Below, piece after piece: positions 9,101-17,878 of a stretch of DNA of 64,000 nucleotides. The stretch lies in assembly GCA_013178095.1 (NCBI GenBank), contig JABLXK010000001.1:62001-126000 (forward strand), given 5' to 3'. Every line of letters begins with the position of its first letter. Position 1 is the first letter of the stretch. Source of the DNA: Anaerolineae bacterium. Its GTDB lineage: Bacteria > Chloroflexota > Anaerolineae > Anaerolineales > Anaerolineaceae. The position numbers and the translations under genes were made by a program. The notes under the pieces were generated by a model. That model was given only the letters and a program-made list of their open reading frames with translations. It searched no databases and was not told the DNA's origin.

Positions 9101-9135
9101 GAAAGCATATTAAGAGTCCAAGGAGAGATGATCAA

Positions 9136-10647
9136 TTGGAAGCTGTGAATGAACCAGTTGTTGTACTGCAGAATATCAGTAAAAAATTTGGCGGAATTTT
9201 TGCTCTAAATCAAGTGACTTTCGATCTGAGAAATGAAATCCATTCCATTGTCGGTCATAATGGAGCAGGAAAATCGACGCTTGTCCGCATTTTAATGGGA
9301 GCAATTCAACCGGATGATGGTGAGATTTATCTGAATGGAAGTCCCGTATCTTTCGACTCTCCCAGGGAGGCTCAAGAAAACCGCATCTCGATGGTATGGC
9401 AGGAGCTTTCGAATTTTCCGAATCTTACAGTCACTGAGAATCTGCTAATGCAGCGGTTTGTTACTAAAGCCAATGGCGCAATCAATTGGAAAGCCAGCCA
9501 TGATTTATGCAAGCAATTCCTGCAGCGCTTGAGTTTGGATATTGATCCAAAATCCATGATGGGCAAGCTTTCTTTGGCGCAGCAGCAATTGGTCGAGTTC
9601 TCAAAAGCCCTCTCTTACGATCCGGTTGTTTTAATCCTGGATGAACCAACCTCGGCTTTGTCGTTCAGAGAACAGGAGATTCTTTACGAGAAGATAATCA
9701 AAATCAAATCTCAGGGTGTTGCGGTTGTTTTTATCTCACATAAACTAGATGAAATCATGACATTATCCGATCGTGTGACTGTCCTGCGTGATGGACAAAA
9801 GATTTTCACCAAAATGGGGAACGAGCTGGACAAGGATAGTTTGGTAGAAGCGATTGTTGGCAAACCATCCGAGCGAAAGAAAGAAAAAATTCGCAATACG
9901 GGTCAAAGGGATGTCGATAGCAATACAGGTTTGATACTCGAGGTCAAGAATCTGAGCCTGGAACGACGTTTAGAGAAAGTTTCATTTAGCCTCAATAAGG
10001 GAGAGATCCTCGGGATCACCGGCGTTTCCGGATCGGGAATATCGGACATTGGAAAGATACTCTTTGGGATTGAGCAAGATTACACGGGAGAAATTTCCCT
10101 GGAAGGACATCCTTATGAAAGCCTGACACCTCAAGATGCCGTTAAGCAAGGACTCGGTTATGTTCCTAAAGATCGAAAAGAGGAAGGCATCATACCGGGA
10201 ATGACTGTGGGAGATAATATTGTTCTTTCAACCCTTAAGCAAATTTACATGACCGGTTTTGTCAATAATCGGATCCGCGATGAGGTCATCTACCGCATCA
10301 TGGATATTATTGACCTTAAACCGCGTAATCCGGAAATTGCTATCAGTTCGTTAAGTGGCGGCAACCAACAGAAAGTGGTCATGGCGCGTTGGATCAGTAA
10401 GAAAACACGCGTTTTAATTCTCGATGAACCCACCCGTGGTGTTGATGTAGGCGCAATAGGAAAAATCTATTCGTTGATCCGTGATTTGACCCATCAAGGC
10501 GTGAGTGTGATCGTAATTTCCAGCGAATTTGAAGAAGTTCATTCAGTTGCCGATCGGATGCTCGTCTTTAACAAAGGAAAAATTGTTGGAGAGATTAAAC
10601 CTGCAAGCAGTGTTTGGGAAGATGCTTTTGCGTTGGCGATTAAATAA
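9136..10647 (+). CDS. sugar ABC transporter ATP-binding protein (RbsA/MglA type)
   Basis: A 503-residue duplicated ATPase of the carbohydrate uptake CUT2 family. Domain 1 has Walker A GHNGAGKST (residue about 37), the Q-loop WQELSNF, a degenerate signature LSLAQQQ and Walker B LILDEPTSAL. Domain 2 has a degenerate P-loop (GVSGSGISD), as usual in this family, with an intact signature LSGGNQQK and LILDEPTRGVD. It energises import with the permease and lipoprotein that follow. The start is TTG at 9136 with AAGGAGAG about ten bases upstream. The ATG at 9128 is out of frame and closes at once. Confidence 0.95.
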   Translation: MEAVNEPVVVLQNISKKFGGIFALNQVTFDLRNEIHSIVGHNGAGKSTLVRILMGAIQPDDGEIYLNGSPVSFDSPREAQENRISMVWQELSNFPNLTVTENLLMQRFVTKANGAINWKASHDLCKQFLQRLSLDIDPKSMMGKLSLAQQQLVEFSKALSYDPVVLILDEPTSALSFREQEILYEKIIKIKSQGVAVVFISHKLDEIMTLSDRVTVLRDGQKIFTKMGNELDKDSLVEAIVGKPSERKKEKIRNTGQRDVDSNTGLILEVKNLSLERRLEKVSFSLNKGEILGITGVSGSGISDIGKILFGIEQDYTGEISLEGHPYESLTPQDAVKQGLGYVPKDRKEEGIIPGMTVGDNIVLSTLKQIYMTGFVNNRIRDEVIYRIMDIIDLKPRNPEIAISSLSGGNQQKVVMARWISKKTRVLILDEPTRGVDVGAIGKIYSLIRDLTHQGVSVIVISSEFEEVHSVADRMLVFNKGKIVGEIKPASSVWEDAFALAIK

Positions 10648-10667
10648 CTCAAGGAGAAAGACTGATT

Positions 10668-11645
10668 ATGAAGTTCCGCGACTCGAAATTCATTTCATTT
10701 TTTAGTAACCTTTCAAAAAATGGTGTAGTAATCATTTTCATTGTCATTGTCATCGCTTTGGCATTCCTGACCAAAGGGAAGAGTATCAAGCCATCCAACA
10801 TTGTAAATATCATGCTGCAAACCACAACCATCGGAATTCTGGCGATCGGGATGACGTTGGTGATCATTGACCGCGGAATCGATCTTTCGGTTGGTGGAGT
10901 GGCTGCCTTAAGCAGCGCGGTGGGTGCAATTTGCATGACTAAATTAGGGGTTCCCTGGATTCTGTGCGTTCTGATCATGCTGGTAATTGGCACTCTAGTA
11001 GGAATGATCAATGGATTCTCCATCTCAGTACTCAAAATGCCGGCTTTCATTACGACAATGGCCATGCTCAAGATAACCCAAGGCTCTGCGCATTATCTAC
11101 TGGGAGGGACAACCATTTTTGGATTACCGGAAATCCATTCGGTTTTTGGTCAAGGTTCTTTTATCGGTATCCCGGTGGCGGTCTGGATTTTGATATTCTT
11201 CACCTTAATCGGTTTCCTGTTATTGAAATATTCGCGTTTTGGGCGTGAATTATATGCGATGGGAGGCAATCCAAAAGCTGCCTGGATAGCTGGTATTAAT
11301 GTAACTCAGAATAGAATACTGATTTATGCCATTTCCGGTTTTCTAAGCGCGGTGGCGGCATTGATTATTACATCTCGTATCATGTGTGCGCAAGTTACAA
11401 TCGGCGATGGCAGTGAATTGGACGCAATCGCCAGCGCAGTCATTGGTGGAGTGAGCATGGCTGGCGGTGAGGGTGGTGTGTTAGGTGCAGTAGCAGGGAC
11501 TTTCATCATTGTCATGATCAATAATGGATTAAATCTTTTAGCTGTATCTCCCTACATTCAGACAGCAATCAAGGGAACTGTAATTTTTACTGCGATTGCT
11601 TCCGACGTTATCCGCCGCAGAAAAGAATTGCGGCTAAAGCAATAA
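10668..11645 (+). CDS. sugar ABC transporter permease (RbsC type)
   Basis: A 325-residue polytopic membrane protein of the CUT2 permease family, about 8-10 hydrophobic helices. It has the typical GMTLVIIDRGIDLSVGG segment (residue about 65) and GGVSMAGGEGG near residue 265. The start is preceded by AAGGAG. It is partner of the RbsA-like ATPase directly upstream; only one permease gene is present, as expected for a homodimeric CUT2 channel. Confidence 0.94.
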   Translation: MKFRDSKFISFFSNLSKNGVVIIFIVIVIALAFLTKGKSIKPSNIVNIMLQTTTIGILAIGMTLVIIDRGIDLSVGGVAALSSAVGAICMTKLGVPWILCVLIMLVIGTLVGMINGFSISVLKMPAFITTMAMLKITQGSAHYLLGGTTIFGLPEIHSVFGQGSFIGIPVAVWILIFFTLIGFLLLKYSRFGRELYAMGGNPKAAWIAGINVTQNRILIYAISGFLSAVAALIITSRIMCAQVTIGDGSELDAIASAVIGGVSMAGGEGGVLGAVAGTFIIVMINNGLNLLAVSPYIQTAIKGTVIFTAIASDVIRRRKELRLKQ

Positions 11646-11764
11646 TCGTTGAAGAAAAACATTATCGGTTTTGTTGCAGGAAAGGAGAATGCCTATGCAC
11701 GATGCGAAATAAAAAGATATTAATGACTGAATAACAGATAAAAAAAATAAGGAGCGTAAAGATA

Positions 11765-12913
11765 ATGAAGAAATTACTGTCAATTACCATGATTGTAGCT
11801 TTCATGTTAAGCTTCGCGGCTTGCTCAAGCGGAGCTGCAGCAGAAGAAGCGCCCACAGCCGAAGAACCGGCTGCCGAAGCCCCAGCGGCAGAAGAACCCG
11901 TGGCTGAAGAACCCGCGGTTGTAGATACCGATAATCCTCTAGCTGGCAAGGCTGTGGATGAGAATGGCGATCCATATTTACTAGGTTATGTGCTGAATGA
12001 AACCAGTAGTGGTTGGATGTCCGCTAACCTTGGTTACACCAAGAGTTTATGGGAACGTGCCGGCGGCGAATTTGTTTCATACGTATCCGATTATGACATG
12101 AACAAAGAACTCTCCATGATGGATGATTTGAAGCAATTGACCCCGGATGCAATCCTAGTTCATCCCAGTGACAGCGCTGCAATTGCACCTGCAGTTCAAA
12201 CAGCCATGGATGAGGGTTACCCTGTTTTCGCAGTGGATATGGCAGTTACCGGTGCAGAAGTGAATTCCTACATTCATATCGATCAGGTGATGCTGGGTGA
12301 AGCTTGCGGTGAATACATCGCTGCAAATTTCTCGGCGGAAAAGCCGGCTGTTATCCTGGAAATTGCAGGCGGCCTGCAGCAGTCTGGTGCGCAGCAGCGT
12401 ATGGAAGGCTTCCATAACATAATCGAACCCTTGGATTACGCCGAAATTGTTCAAACGGTTGATACAGGTTGGTCCAGTGACGTGGCGTTCGATGGAATTC
12501 AGGATGCCTTTGAGCGCAACGATGCCATCAATGTACTGTATTCCCATTCCGATTTTATGATGCAGGGTATCTTGGAAGGTCTGCGCGTGAAGAACAAACT
12601 TGTCCCGGCTGGTGAAGAAGGCCATATTGTATTGTGCTCCATTGATGGTGACCCCACCGGTTTAGCCGGTATCCGCGATGGATACATTGATGCGATTGCC
12701 GAACACAACCCGGTTTTACATGCAGCTATTGCGGTAAATGTCATTTTGGCCGAACTTTACGGACAGGAATATGAAAAAGATTACACATTGCCCGTAACTC
12801 TAATCACGGCTGAAAATGTAGAATCAATGGACCGTTGGGCGAATTTACCGAGCGGTGAATTTGATTCATGGCCTGTAATGAACCAGGTAGTTTTCCCTAT
12901 TCCTAGCCGGTAA
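11765..12913 (+). CDS. sugar ABC transporter substrate-binding lipoprotein
   Basis: A 382-residue periplasmic-binding-protein-like lipoprotein. The signal peptide is followed by a lipobox (SFAAC, Cys at about residue 20), then an Ala/Glu/Pro-rich linker (residues about 25-55), then a type 1 sugar-binding fold (Peripla_BP_4). The fold has motifs such as AILVHPSDSAAIAPAVQ and CSIDGDPTGLAGIRDG. The ligand is presumably the sugar, sugar acid or glycoside degraded by the island enzymes. A 119-base gap separates it from the permease, and AAGGAGC provides the ribosome-binding site. Confidence 0.93.
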   Translation: MKKLLSITMIVAFMLSFAACSSGAAAEEAPTAEEPAAEAPAAEEPVAEEPAVVDTDNPLAGKAVDENGDPYLLGYVLNETSSGWMSANLGYTKSLWERAGGEFVSYVSDYDMNKELSMMDDLKQLTPDAILVHPSDSAAIAPAVQTAMDEGYPVFAVDMAVTGAEVNSYIHIDQVMLGEACGEYIAANFSAEKPAVILEIAGGLQQSGAQQRMEGFHNIIEPLDYAEIVQTVDTGWSSDVAFDGIQDAFERNDAINVLYSHSDFMMQGILEGLRVKNKLVPAGEEGHIVLCSIDGDPTGLAGIRDGYIDAIAEHNPVLHAAIAVNVILAELYGQEYEKDYTLPVTLITAENVESMDRWANLPSGEFDSWPVMNQVVFPIPSR

Positions 12914-12933
12914 ATTATAGTCTGGTTAGGTGG

Positions 12934-12975
12934 GGGGTGGCCTCCCCGCTTTTTCGGGGTAGGGGAGGCCATCCC
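12934..12975 (+). terminator. strong hairpin after the binding-protein gene
   Basis: A 14-bp stem, GGGGTGGCCTCCCC / GGGGAGGCCATCCC, with one G-T pair encloses an inner CCCCG/CGGGG stem. No clean T-run follows directly (GGGTTTGGGTTTTT). It may act as a partial terminator or as a stabiliser of the abundant binding-protein message ahead of the catabolic genes. Confidence 0.6.
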
Positions 12976-13039
12976 GGGTTTGGGTTTTTAAACCCAATAA
13001 GATAATTTTACGCGAAATTAATCCGTCAGGAGGATTGAA

Positions 13040-13726
13040 ATGTTGATCGAGATCAGTTACGTTCTAGGTACTTCCATTCCAAAATGGCCGACCAATCCGT
13101 CTGAAAAACCTGACATTAATCTAAGTTTCGATAAGGGAGATCCTTGCAACGCAAGCTCGATCTACCATCATATGCACAACGGTACCCATGTTGATGCTCC
13201 AAAGCATTTTTCAAGGAATGGCCGTGATATTACCGATCTGCCGATTGAGGATTTTTATTACACCAATCCATTGCTGCTTTCATTAAAAAAAGCAAAGGGT
13301 GAGTTTATTAACCAGACTGATCTTTTATACCATGAGAGTGCAATCGATAATTGCGACATTCTATGCGTCTATACGGGCTACGCAGATATTCGCGAGAGCG
13401 CCCCGTTAGATTACGTGGATGATTTTCCGGCTTTCTCCTTGGATGCCGCATGCTATTTGCGTATGAACTTTCCAAAATTAAAAGCAGTTGCCATCGATGT
13501 TATCAGTGTGGAAAGTTCTATCGAAGGACCAAAGAATAAATTTCCTGTCCATCGCACATTCCTCGACTCCCTGGAAGGAAAGAATCCTAGAACGTTGTTA
13601 CTTTATGAAGATGTGAATTTAAAAAAACTGGCCACAATCAAAACTCCTGTTCGGGCGATTTATGCTTTCCCGATACGATGGGAGGGCGCAGAAGCTGCCC
13701 CGGTGAACATGGTTGCGGAAAGTTAA
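13040..13726 (+). CDS. cyclase-family metal-dependent hydrolase (kynurenine formamidase-like)
   Basis: A 228-residue protein of the cyclase family (PF04199). The metal-binding motif HxxNGTHVDAPKHF lies around residues 47-60. Further conserved elements are CVYTGYAD-like and VAIDVISVES. Family members hydrolyse amides or lactones with bound metal. In this operon a lactonase or ring-opening role on a sugar lactone would fit between dehydrogenase and dehydratase; this is inference. AGGAGG lies just before the ATG. Confidence 0.85.
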   Translation: MLIEISYVLGTSIPKWPTNPSEKPDINLSFDKGDPCNASSIYHHMHNGTHVDAPKHFSRNGRDITDLPIEDFYYTNPLLLSLKKAKGEFINQTDLLYHESAIDNCDILCVYTGYADIRESAPLDYVDDFPAFSLDAACYLRMNFPKLKAVAIDVISVESSIEGPKNKFPVHRTFLDSLEGKNPRTLLLYEDVNLKKLATIKTPVRAIYAFPIRWEGAEAAPVNMVAES

Positions 13727-13743
13727 TCTGGAGAGATTGAATA

Positions 13744-14628
13744 ATGGAAAAATTAAAGGGCGTAGTTCCCCCAATGATCACCCCGTTTAGCCAGGATGGT
13801 AAACTGGATGAGAATAATCTAATTAAACTTGTTGAATATCTTTCACCAAGAGTGGATGGTCTTTTTATTTGTGGTTCATATGGCAGCGGGCCATTGATGA
13901 CTTTTGAAGAACGCGAACATGTAGCCGAAATTGTCAAAAAATATGCCTCACCCAAAACCAAGGTCATCGTTCACACAGGTACTGCAACAACAAAAGATAC
14001 CATACGATTGAGCAAACATGCCGAAGAGATTGGATGTGATGCGGTTTCCGCGGTAGGTCCTTACTATTATACGTACAATGATCTCGACTTAATAAAATAT
14101 TATGAAAGTATCATTGAAGCTTTAAAAGGATACCCTGTATATGTGTATCACAATCCGCAATTTCAGGGCTACAAGACTAGTATGAATGTGATGCGCAAAC
14201 TTAAAGAGGTGGGGTTGGCGGGTATCAAGGATGCCACTTTTGACATCCTGCAATACGCTGTTTACGCGAGAGAATTGATGGATGAAAATTTTGATGTTCC
14301 CCTAGGAACTGAAGCATTGTGGATTTCAGCGCATGCCTTAGGATGCCTCTCTTATATACCCGGGATTGGCAATGTGTTCCCGGAACTTTGCCATGAAATG
14401 TGGCAGCAATCGATGGATGGTGAACAAGAAGCTGGCTTAAAAAGCCAATTCAGAATTAACAAAATTCGTGACATCATGTATCTTGCACGGTCAACCCAAT
14501 TGGCAGTATATGCGATTGCAGAAATTAAAGGGATTATTAAGGCATATCCACGCTCCCCCTTTATTCCTGCAACTGAAGAAGAGAAAAAACAGATCCGGAA
14601 TGCATTATCCGAGTTAGGAGTATTGTGA
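13744..14628 (+). CDS. dihydrodipicolinate synthase-family aldolase
   Basis: A 294-residue class I aldolase of the DapA/NanA/KDG-aldolase family. The Schiff-base lysine is in GIKDAT (residue about 160), and the conserved tyrosine region reads YVYHNPQFQGY. The usual GTTGE loop is replaced by GSYGSGP (residue about 43), so a biosynthetic DapA role is unlikely. The neighbours point to cleavage of a 2-keto-3-deoxy sugar acid to pyruvate plus an aldehyde. Its stop overlaps the start of the DgoK-like kinase gene. Confidence 0.88.
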   Translation: MEKLKGVVPPMITPFSQDGKLDENNLIKLVEYLSPRVDGLFICGSYGSGPLMTFEEREHVAEIVKKYASPKTKVIVHTGTATTKDTIRLSKHAEEIGCDAVSAVGPYYYTYNDLDLIKYYESIIEALKGYPVYVYHNPQFQGYKTSMNVMRKLKEVGLAGIKDATFDILQYAVYARELMDENFDVPLGTEALWISAHALGCLSYIPGIGNVFPELCHEMWQQSMDGEQEAGLKSQFRINKIRDIMYLARSTQLAVYAIAEIKGIIKAYPRSPFIPATEEEKKQIRNALSELGVL

Positions 14629-15662
14629 TGTATTTTGTGACTATCGATTGCGGAACAACCAACTCAAGAGCCTACGTCGTCGATGCAAAAGGTACAATCT
14701 TTGGCAAAGCGACCAAGATGGTTGGCGTTAAGGATACGGCCACTACTGGAAGCAAGAAAACATTGCAGGAAGGTATTCGTGAGATTATCCAATCGGCGAT
14801 CGATCAAGCACAACTGCAACTAACAGATATTCAAGCAGTCTTTTCTTCAGGGATGATCACTTCCGAAATTGGTTTAGCGGAGATTCCACATCTCGAAGCT
14901 CCCTGTGGTATTGATGAATTGGCCGGTAATATAAAGTCTGTCACGGATTTAAACATCATTGACGGGAACATTCCGGTTTATTTTATCCGCGGGATAAAAA
15001 ATCGGATGAATACTGCTGGCAGAAGTGCAACGAAAGTTGTCGGGGAACTTGATTTCATGCGCGGAGAAGAAACGCAAGTTATGGGTTTATTGGAGCATCC
15101 CGAATTCTCTTTGCCAGCTATCGTTCTTATATTATCTTCTCATACAAAATTCATTCCGATAGATGCCGCAGAACTGATTCAAGGCAGTCTGACTACAATG
15201 AGTGGTCAAATTTATGACGCAGTGATCAACCATACATTTGTTGGTAAATCGGTTGCAAATGATCAAGGTGAATCGGAAGTAAAAGATGATTTTTTCGATT
15301 CGGCTATCGTTGAAGATGCAATTGATTGGATAAAAAAAGCGGGTTTGGTTCGGTCATTAATGTACCCGCGATTTTTGGATGTTTTGCTGCATAACAAATG
15401 GTATGAAAGGCATTTGTTTTTTGAAGCTTTGATCGCTGCTGAGGATATGCTGGCAATTGGACAATTGGATTTTTTGATTCAAACAATGCCTTCCAATTTT
15501 TATCTGGTGGGCACTCCGGAACGATGCCGGTTGTATATGCACATCTTGGAGAGACAATTCCCAAAGGCAAAACTGGGGACAATTTCCGATATCAGGGAAA
15601 TTGATGAACTAAGCATTAAGGGCATTTTGAGAATTGTAAAAAGAGCAGGGTTGATCGGATGA
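14628..15662 (+). CDS. 2-dehydro-3-deoxygalactonokinase-family kinase (DgoK-like)
   Basis: A 344-residue member of PF05035. The N-terminal phosphate-binding motif is TIDCGTTNSRAYVVD; RGEETQVMGLL and SSHTKFI are family landmarks. It phosphorylates 2-keto-3-deoxy sugar acids before aldol cleavage. ATG 14628 overlaps the aldolase stop (TGATG), and TTAGGAG at 14614-14620 fits this start better than GTG 14625. Having both kinase and DHDPS-type aldolase supports a De Ley-Doudoroff-like route. Confidence 0.86.
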   Translation: MYFVTIDCGTTNSRAYVVDAKGTIFGKATKMVGVKDTATTGSKKTLQEGIREIIQSAIDQAQLQLTDIQAVFSSGMITSEIGLAEIPHLEAPCGIDELAGNIKSVTDLNIIDGNIPVYFIRGIKNRMNTAGRSATKVVGELDFMRGEETQVMGLLEHPEFSLPAIVLILSSHTKFIPIDAAELIQGSLTTMSGQIYDAVINHTFVGKSVANDQGESEVKDDFFDSAIVEDAIDWIKKAGLVRSLMYPRFLDVLLHNKWYERHLFFEALIAAEDMLAIGQLDFLIQTMPSNFYLVGTPERCRLYMHILERQFPKAKLGTISDIREIDELSIKGILRIVKRAGLIG

Positions 15663-16642
15663 AAAAATACAAAATTGTTATTTCTGATTATTATTATCCA
15701 AATCTGGATAATGAGCTTATTGAGTTTAAAAAACTTGGGGATAGTGTTGAGATAGTTGATTGTACAAAAATAATACAAGGTGGAGCAAAAACACCTGAAC
15801 AATTGATCCCTTATATTAAGGATGCAGACGCTCTGATTGTTCAATTCGCTATGGTAACTAAAGATGTCATTCAGGCGATGGATTGCTGCAAAGTAATTGC
15901 CAGATATGCGATTGGGGTTGACACGATCGATATATCTGCCGCTACTCAAAAAAATATATTTGTGGCAAATGTACCGGATTATTGTATTGATGAAGTTGCC
16001 GATACTGCCATTGCACACATACTGAACGCCATGCGAAAAATCTCGTTGTCGCGCGATTTGGTTCTAAATGGTCAATTCTCCATGGATGCAATCCGGCCGA
16101 TAAAGAGGATCAGTGAGACAACACTGGGTTTACTCGGTTTTGGAAATATTGCCAGGGATGTTGCTGAAAAAACGAAGAGATTATTTCAACAAATTGTTGT
16201 TTACGATCCGTATTTCAAATTTGTGAATGATTACCCTTTTGTGAAATTTTTACCGTTTGAATCCACAATTAAGTTGGCGGATGTCATTTCCATTCACGTT
16301 CCGTTGAACGACTCAACCCGAAACATGATCTCAAAACCCCAGTTGGAATTAATGAAAGATGGCGTAGTGATCGTTAATACCTCGCGCGGCGCTGTGATTG
16401 ATGAAGCTGCTCTGATGGATGCCCTGAACTCCGGTAAGGTAAATTTCTGCGGTTTGGATGTAATTGGCACGGAGGATTTTGTAAATTCCCCATTTTTACA
16501 GCATCCCCGCGTTTGCCTCACGCCACACATTGGCTGGAATTCTGAAGGCGCAATGAATGAGCTGCAAAAAAAGACAGCGCAAAATGTTGTGACTACGCTG
16601 ATTGAAGGGCGACCCAAATACTCCGTTAACCTGGGAGCATAA
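15659..16642 (+). CDS. D-isomer-specific 2-hydroxyacid dehydrogenase (CtBP-like)
   Basis: A 327-residue NAD-dependent dehydrogenase. It has GLLGFGNIARDV as dinucleotide-binding loop (residue about 155). The catalytic set is Arg in NTSRGAVID, Glu/Asp in GLDVIGTED, and His in TPHIGWNS. The ATG overlaps the kinase stop (ATGA), so the two are co-translated. It resembles the C-terminal-binding-protein-like subgroup. The likely role is reduction or oxidation of a 2-keto or 2-hydroxy acid intermediate of the pathway; the substrate is unknown. Confidence 0.87.
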   Translation: MKKYKIVISDYYYPNLDNELIEFKKLGDSVEIVDCTKIIQGGAKTPEQLIPYIKDADALIVQFAMVTKDVIQAMDCCKVIARYAIGVDTIDISAATQKNIFVANVPDYCIDEVADTAIAHILNAMRKISLSRDLVLNGQFSMDAIRPIKRISETTLGLLGFGNIARDVAEKTKRLFQQIVVYDPYFKFVNDYPFVKFLPFESTIKLADVISIHVPLNDSTRNMISKPQLELMKDGVVIVNTSRGAVIDEAALMDALNSGKVNFCGLDVIGTEDFVNSPFLQHPRVCLTPHIGWNSEGAMNELQKKTAQNVVTTLIEGRPKYSVNLGA

Positions 16643-16646
16643 AAAA

Positions 16647-17816
16647 ATGAAGATCACAAAATACCAGTGTTTTACGATGGGCACTGGCTGGAGAAATTTA
16701 ACCTATCTCCTGGTCGATACAGACGAGGGGATTAGTGGGTTTGGAGAAGCTCATATTGTTGGAAAAACTCACACAGTCCGCGAGTATCTGAGGGATATCA
16801 AACGTCACATCATTGGACATGATGTGTACAACATCGAGGACCTATACAATAAAATTACACTTTTGGATTTTGGGGCTCCGGGACAAGTCGCCATGACTGG
16901 TTTCTCCCTGATCGAGATGGCATGTTGGGATTGTATCGGTAAGAAAGCTGGATTACCGGTATATCAATTGATCGGCGGCGCGGTTAGGGATAAAATTCCG
17001 GCTTACGCGAATGGTTGGTATAAAGTTGAGAGAACTCCTGAAGCATTCTACCAGGCAGCAAAAAAAGTTGTAGAAAAGGGATATAAAGGATTGAAATTCG
17101 ATCCATTTGGCAATGGCAACCTTGAACTGACTCGGGATGAATATGCCAGAGCGATGGAGTTGATTGAAGCAGTAAGCCAGGCAGCGGGAAACACTGCCCA
17201 GATCATGATTGAAATGCATGGTCGATTTTCACCACATCAAGCTGTTGAAATTTGCAGAGATATTGAGAGACTAAAACCAGGTTTCGTTGAAGAGCCATGC
17301 CGTCCGTTGGACGTACAAGCACTGAAATATGTCATTGCGCATACGATCGTTCCAATCGCTGCCGGAGAAAGACTGTACCATGCGGTAGCATTCAATGAGA
17401 TTTTCCGAGAGAGATTGTTGAATATTGTGCAACCGGATATTTCACAATGTGGCGGACTTTTGGAAGTTAAAAAAATCGCTTCCACTGCCGAAGCTCTCTC
17501 CATGACTGTTGCTCCGCACAACGTCGGCGGAATTATTGCAACGACTGCAAATGTTCACCTGATGGCAACATTACGTAATGGGAAAATTTTGGAGCATTTC
17601 AATGATTTTTCAGATTCGTTTGTAAAGAATGCCGGATCCCCTTATCCCGAAGTTGTGGATGGGTATTTCAGCCTCCCGCAAGGGGCGGGTTGGGGAGTGG
17701 AGGTTGATGTTGAATTTTTGAAAAATCATGGTGTGGAAACAGAGGATGGGGTGATAGTGGATGCGGGCTTGAATATGTATAAATCCACCAATTGGAATTT
17801 GAGATCAAAAAAATAA
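16647..17816 (+). CDS. mandelate racemase/muconate lactonizing family dehydratase (galactonate dehydratase-like)
   Basis: A 389-residue enolase-superfamily protein. The metal ligands are recognisable as acidic residues in IMIEMHGRFS, FVEEPCRP and PIAAGERLYH. The catalytic histidines are in EMHGRF and VAPHNVGG. The EMHGRF and AAGERL motifs are those of galactonate/gluconate-type sugar-acid dehydratases. It would convert a sugar acid to a 2-keto-3-deoxy acid, feeding the kinase and aldolase upstream. ATG 16647 has GGGAG at 16633-16637; an upstream in-frame start would overlap the previous gene. Last gene of the island. Confidence 0.9.
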   Translation: MKITKYQCFTMGTGWRNLTYLLVDTDEGISGFGEAHIVGKTHTVREYLRDIKRHIIGHDVYNIEDLYNKITLLDFGAPGQVAMTGFSLIEMACWDCIGKKAGLPVYQLIGGAVRDKIPAYANGWYKVERTPEAFYQAAKKVVEKGYKGLKFDPFGNGNLELTRDEYARAMELIEAVSQAAGNTAQIMIEMHGRFSPHQAVEICRDIERLKPGFVEEPCRPLDVQALKYVIAHTIVPIAAGERLYHAVAFNEIFRERLLNIVQPDISQCGGLLEVKKIASTAEALSMTVAPHNVGGIIATTANVHLMATLRNGKILEHFNDFSDSFVKNAGSPYPEVVDGYFSLPQGAGWGVEVDVEFLKNHGVETEDGVIVDAGLNMYKSTNWNLRSKK

Positions 17817-17834
17817 TACCTGACTTATTGGATA

Positions 17835-17875
17835 GAGAGGATAATCGATACCTGGTTGATTATCCTCTCGTTTTA
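17835..17875. terminator. terminator at the end of the island operon
   Basis: A 12-bp perfect stem, GAGAGGATAATC / GATTATCCTCTC, is followed by GTTTTATTATT. It lies between convergent genes and may serve both. Confidence 0.9.
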
Positions 17876-17878
17876 TTA

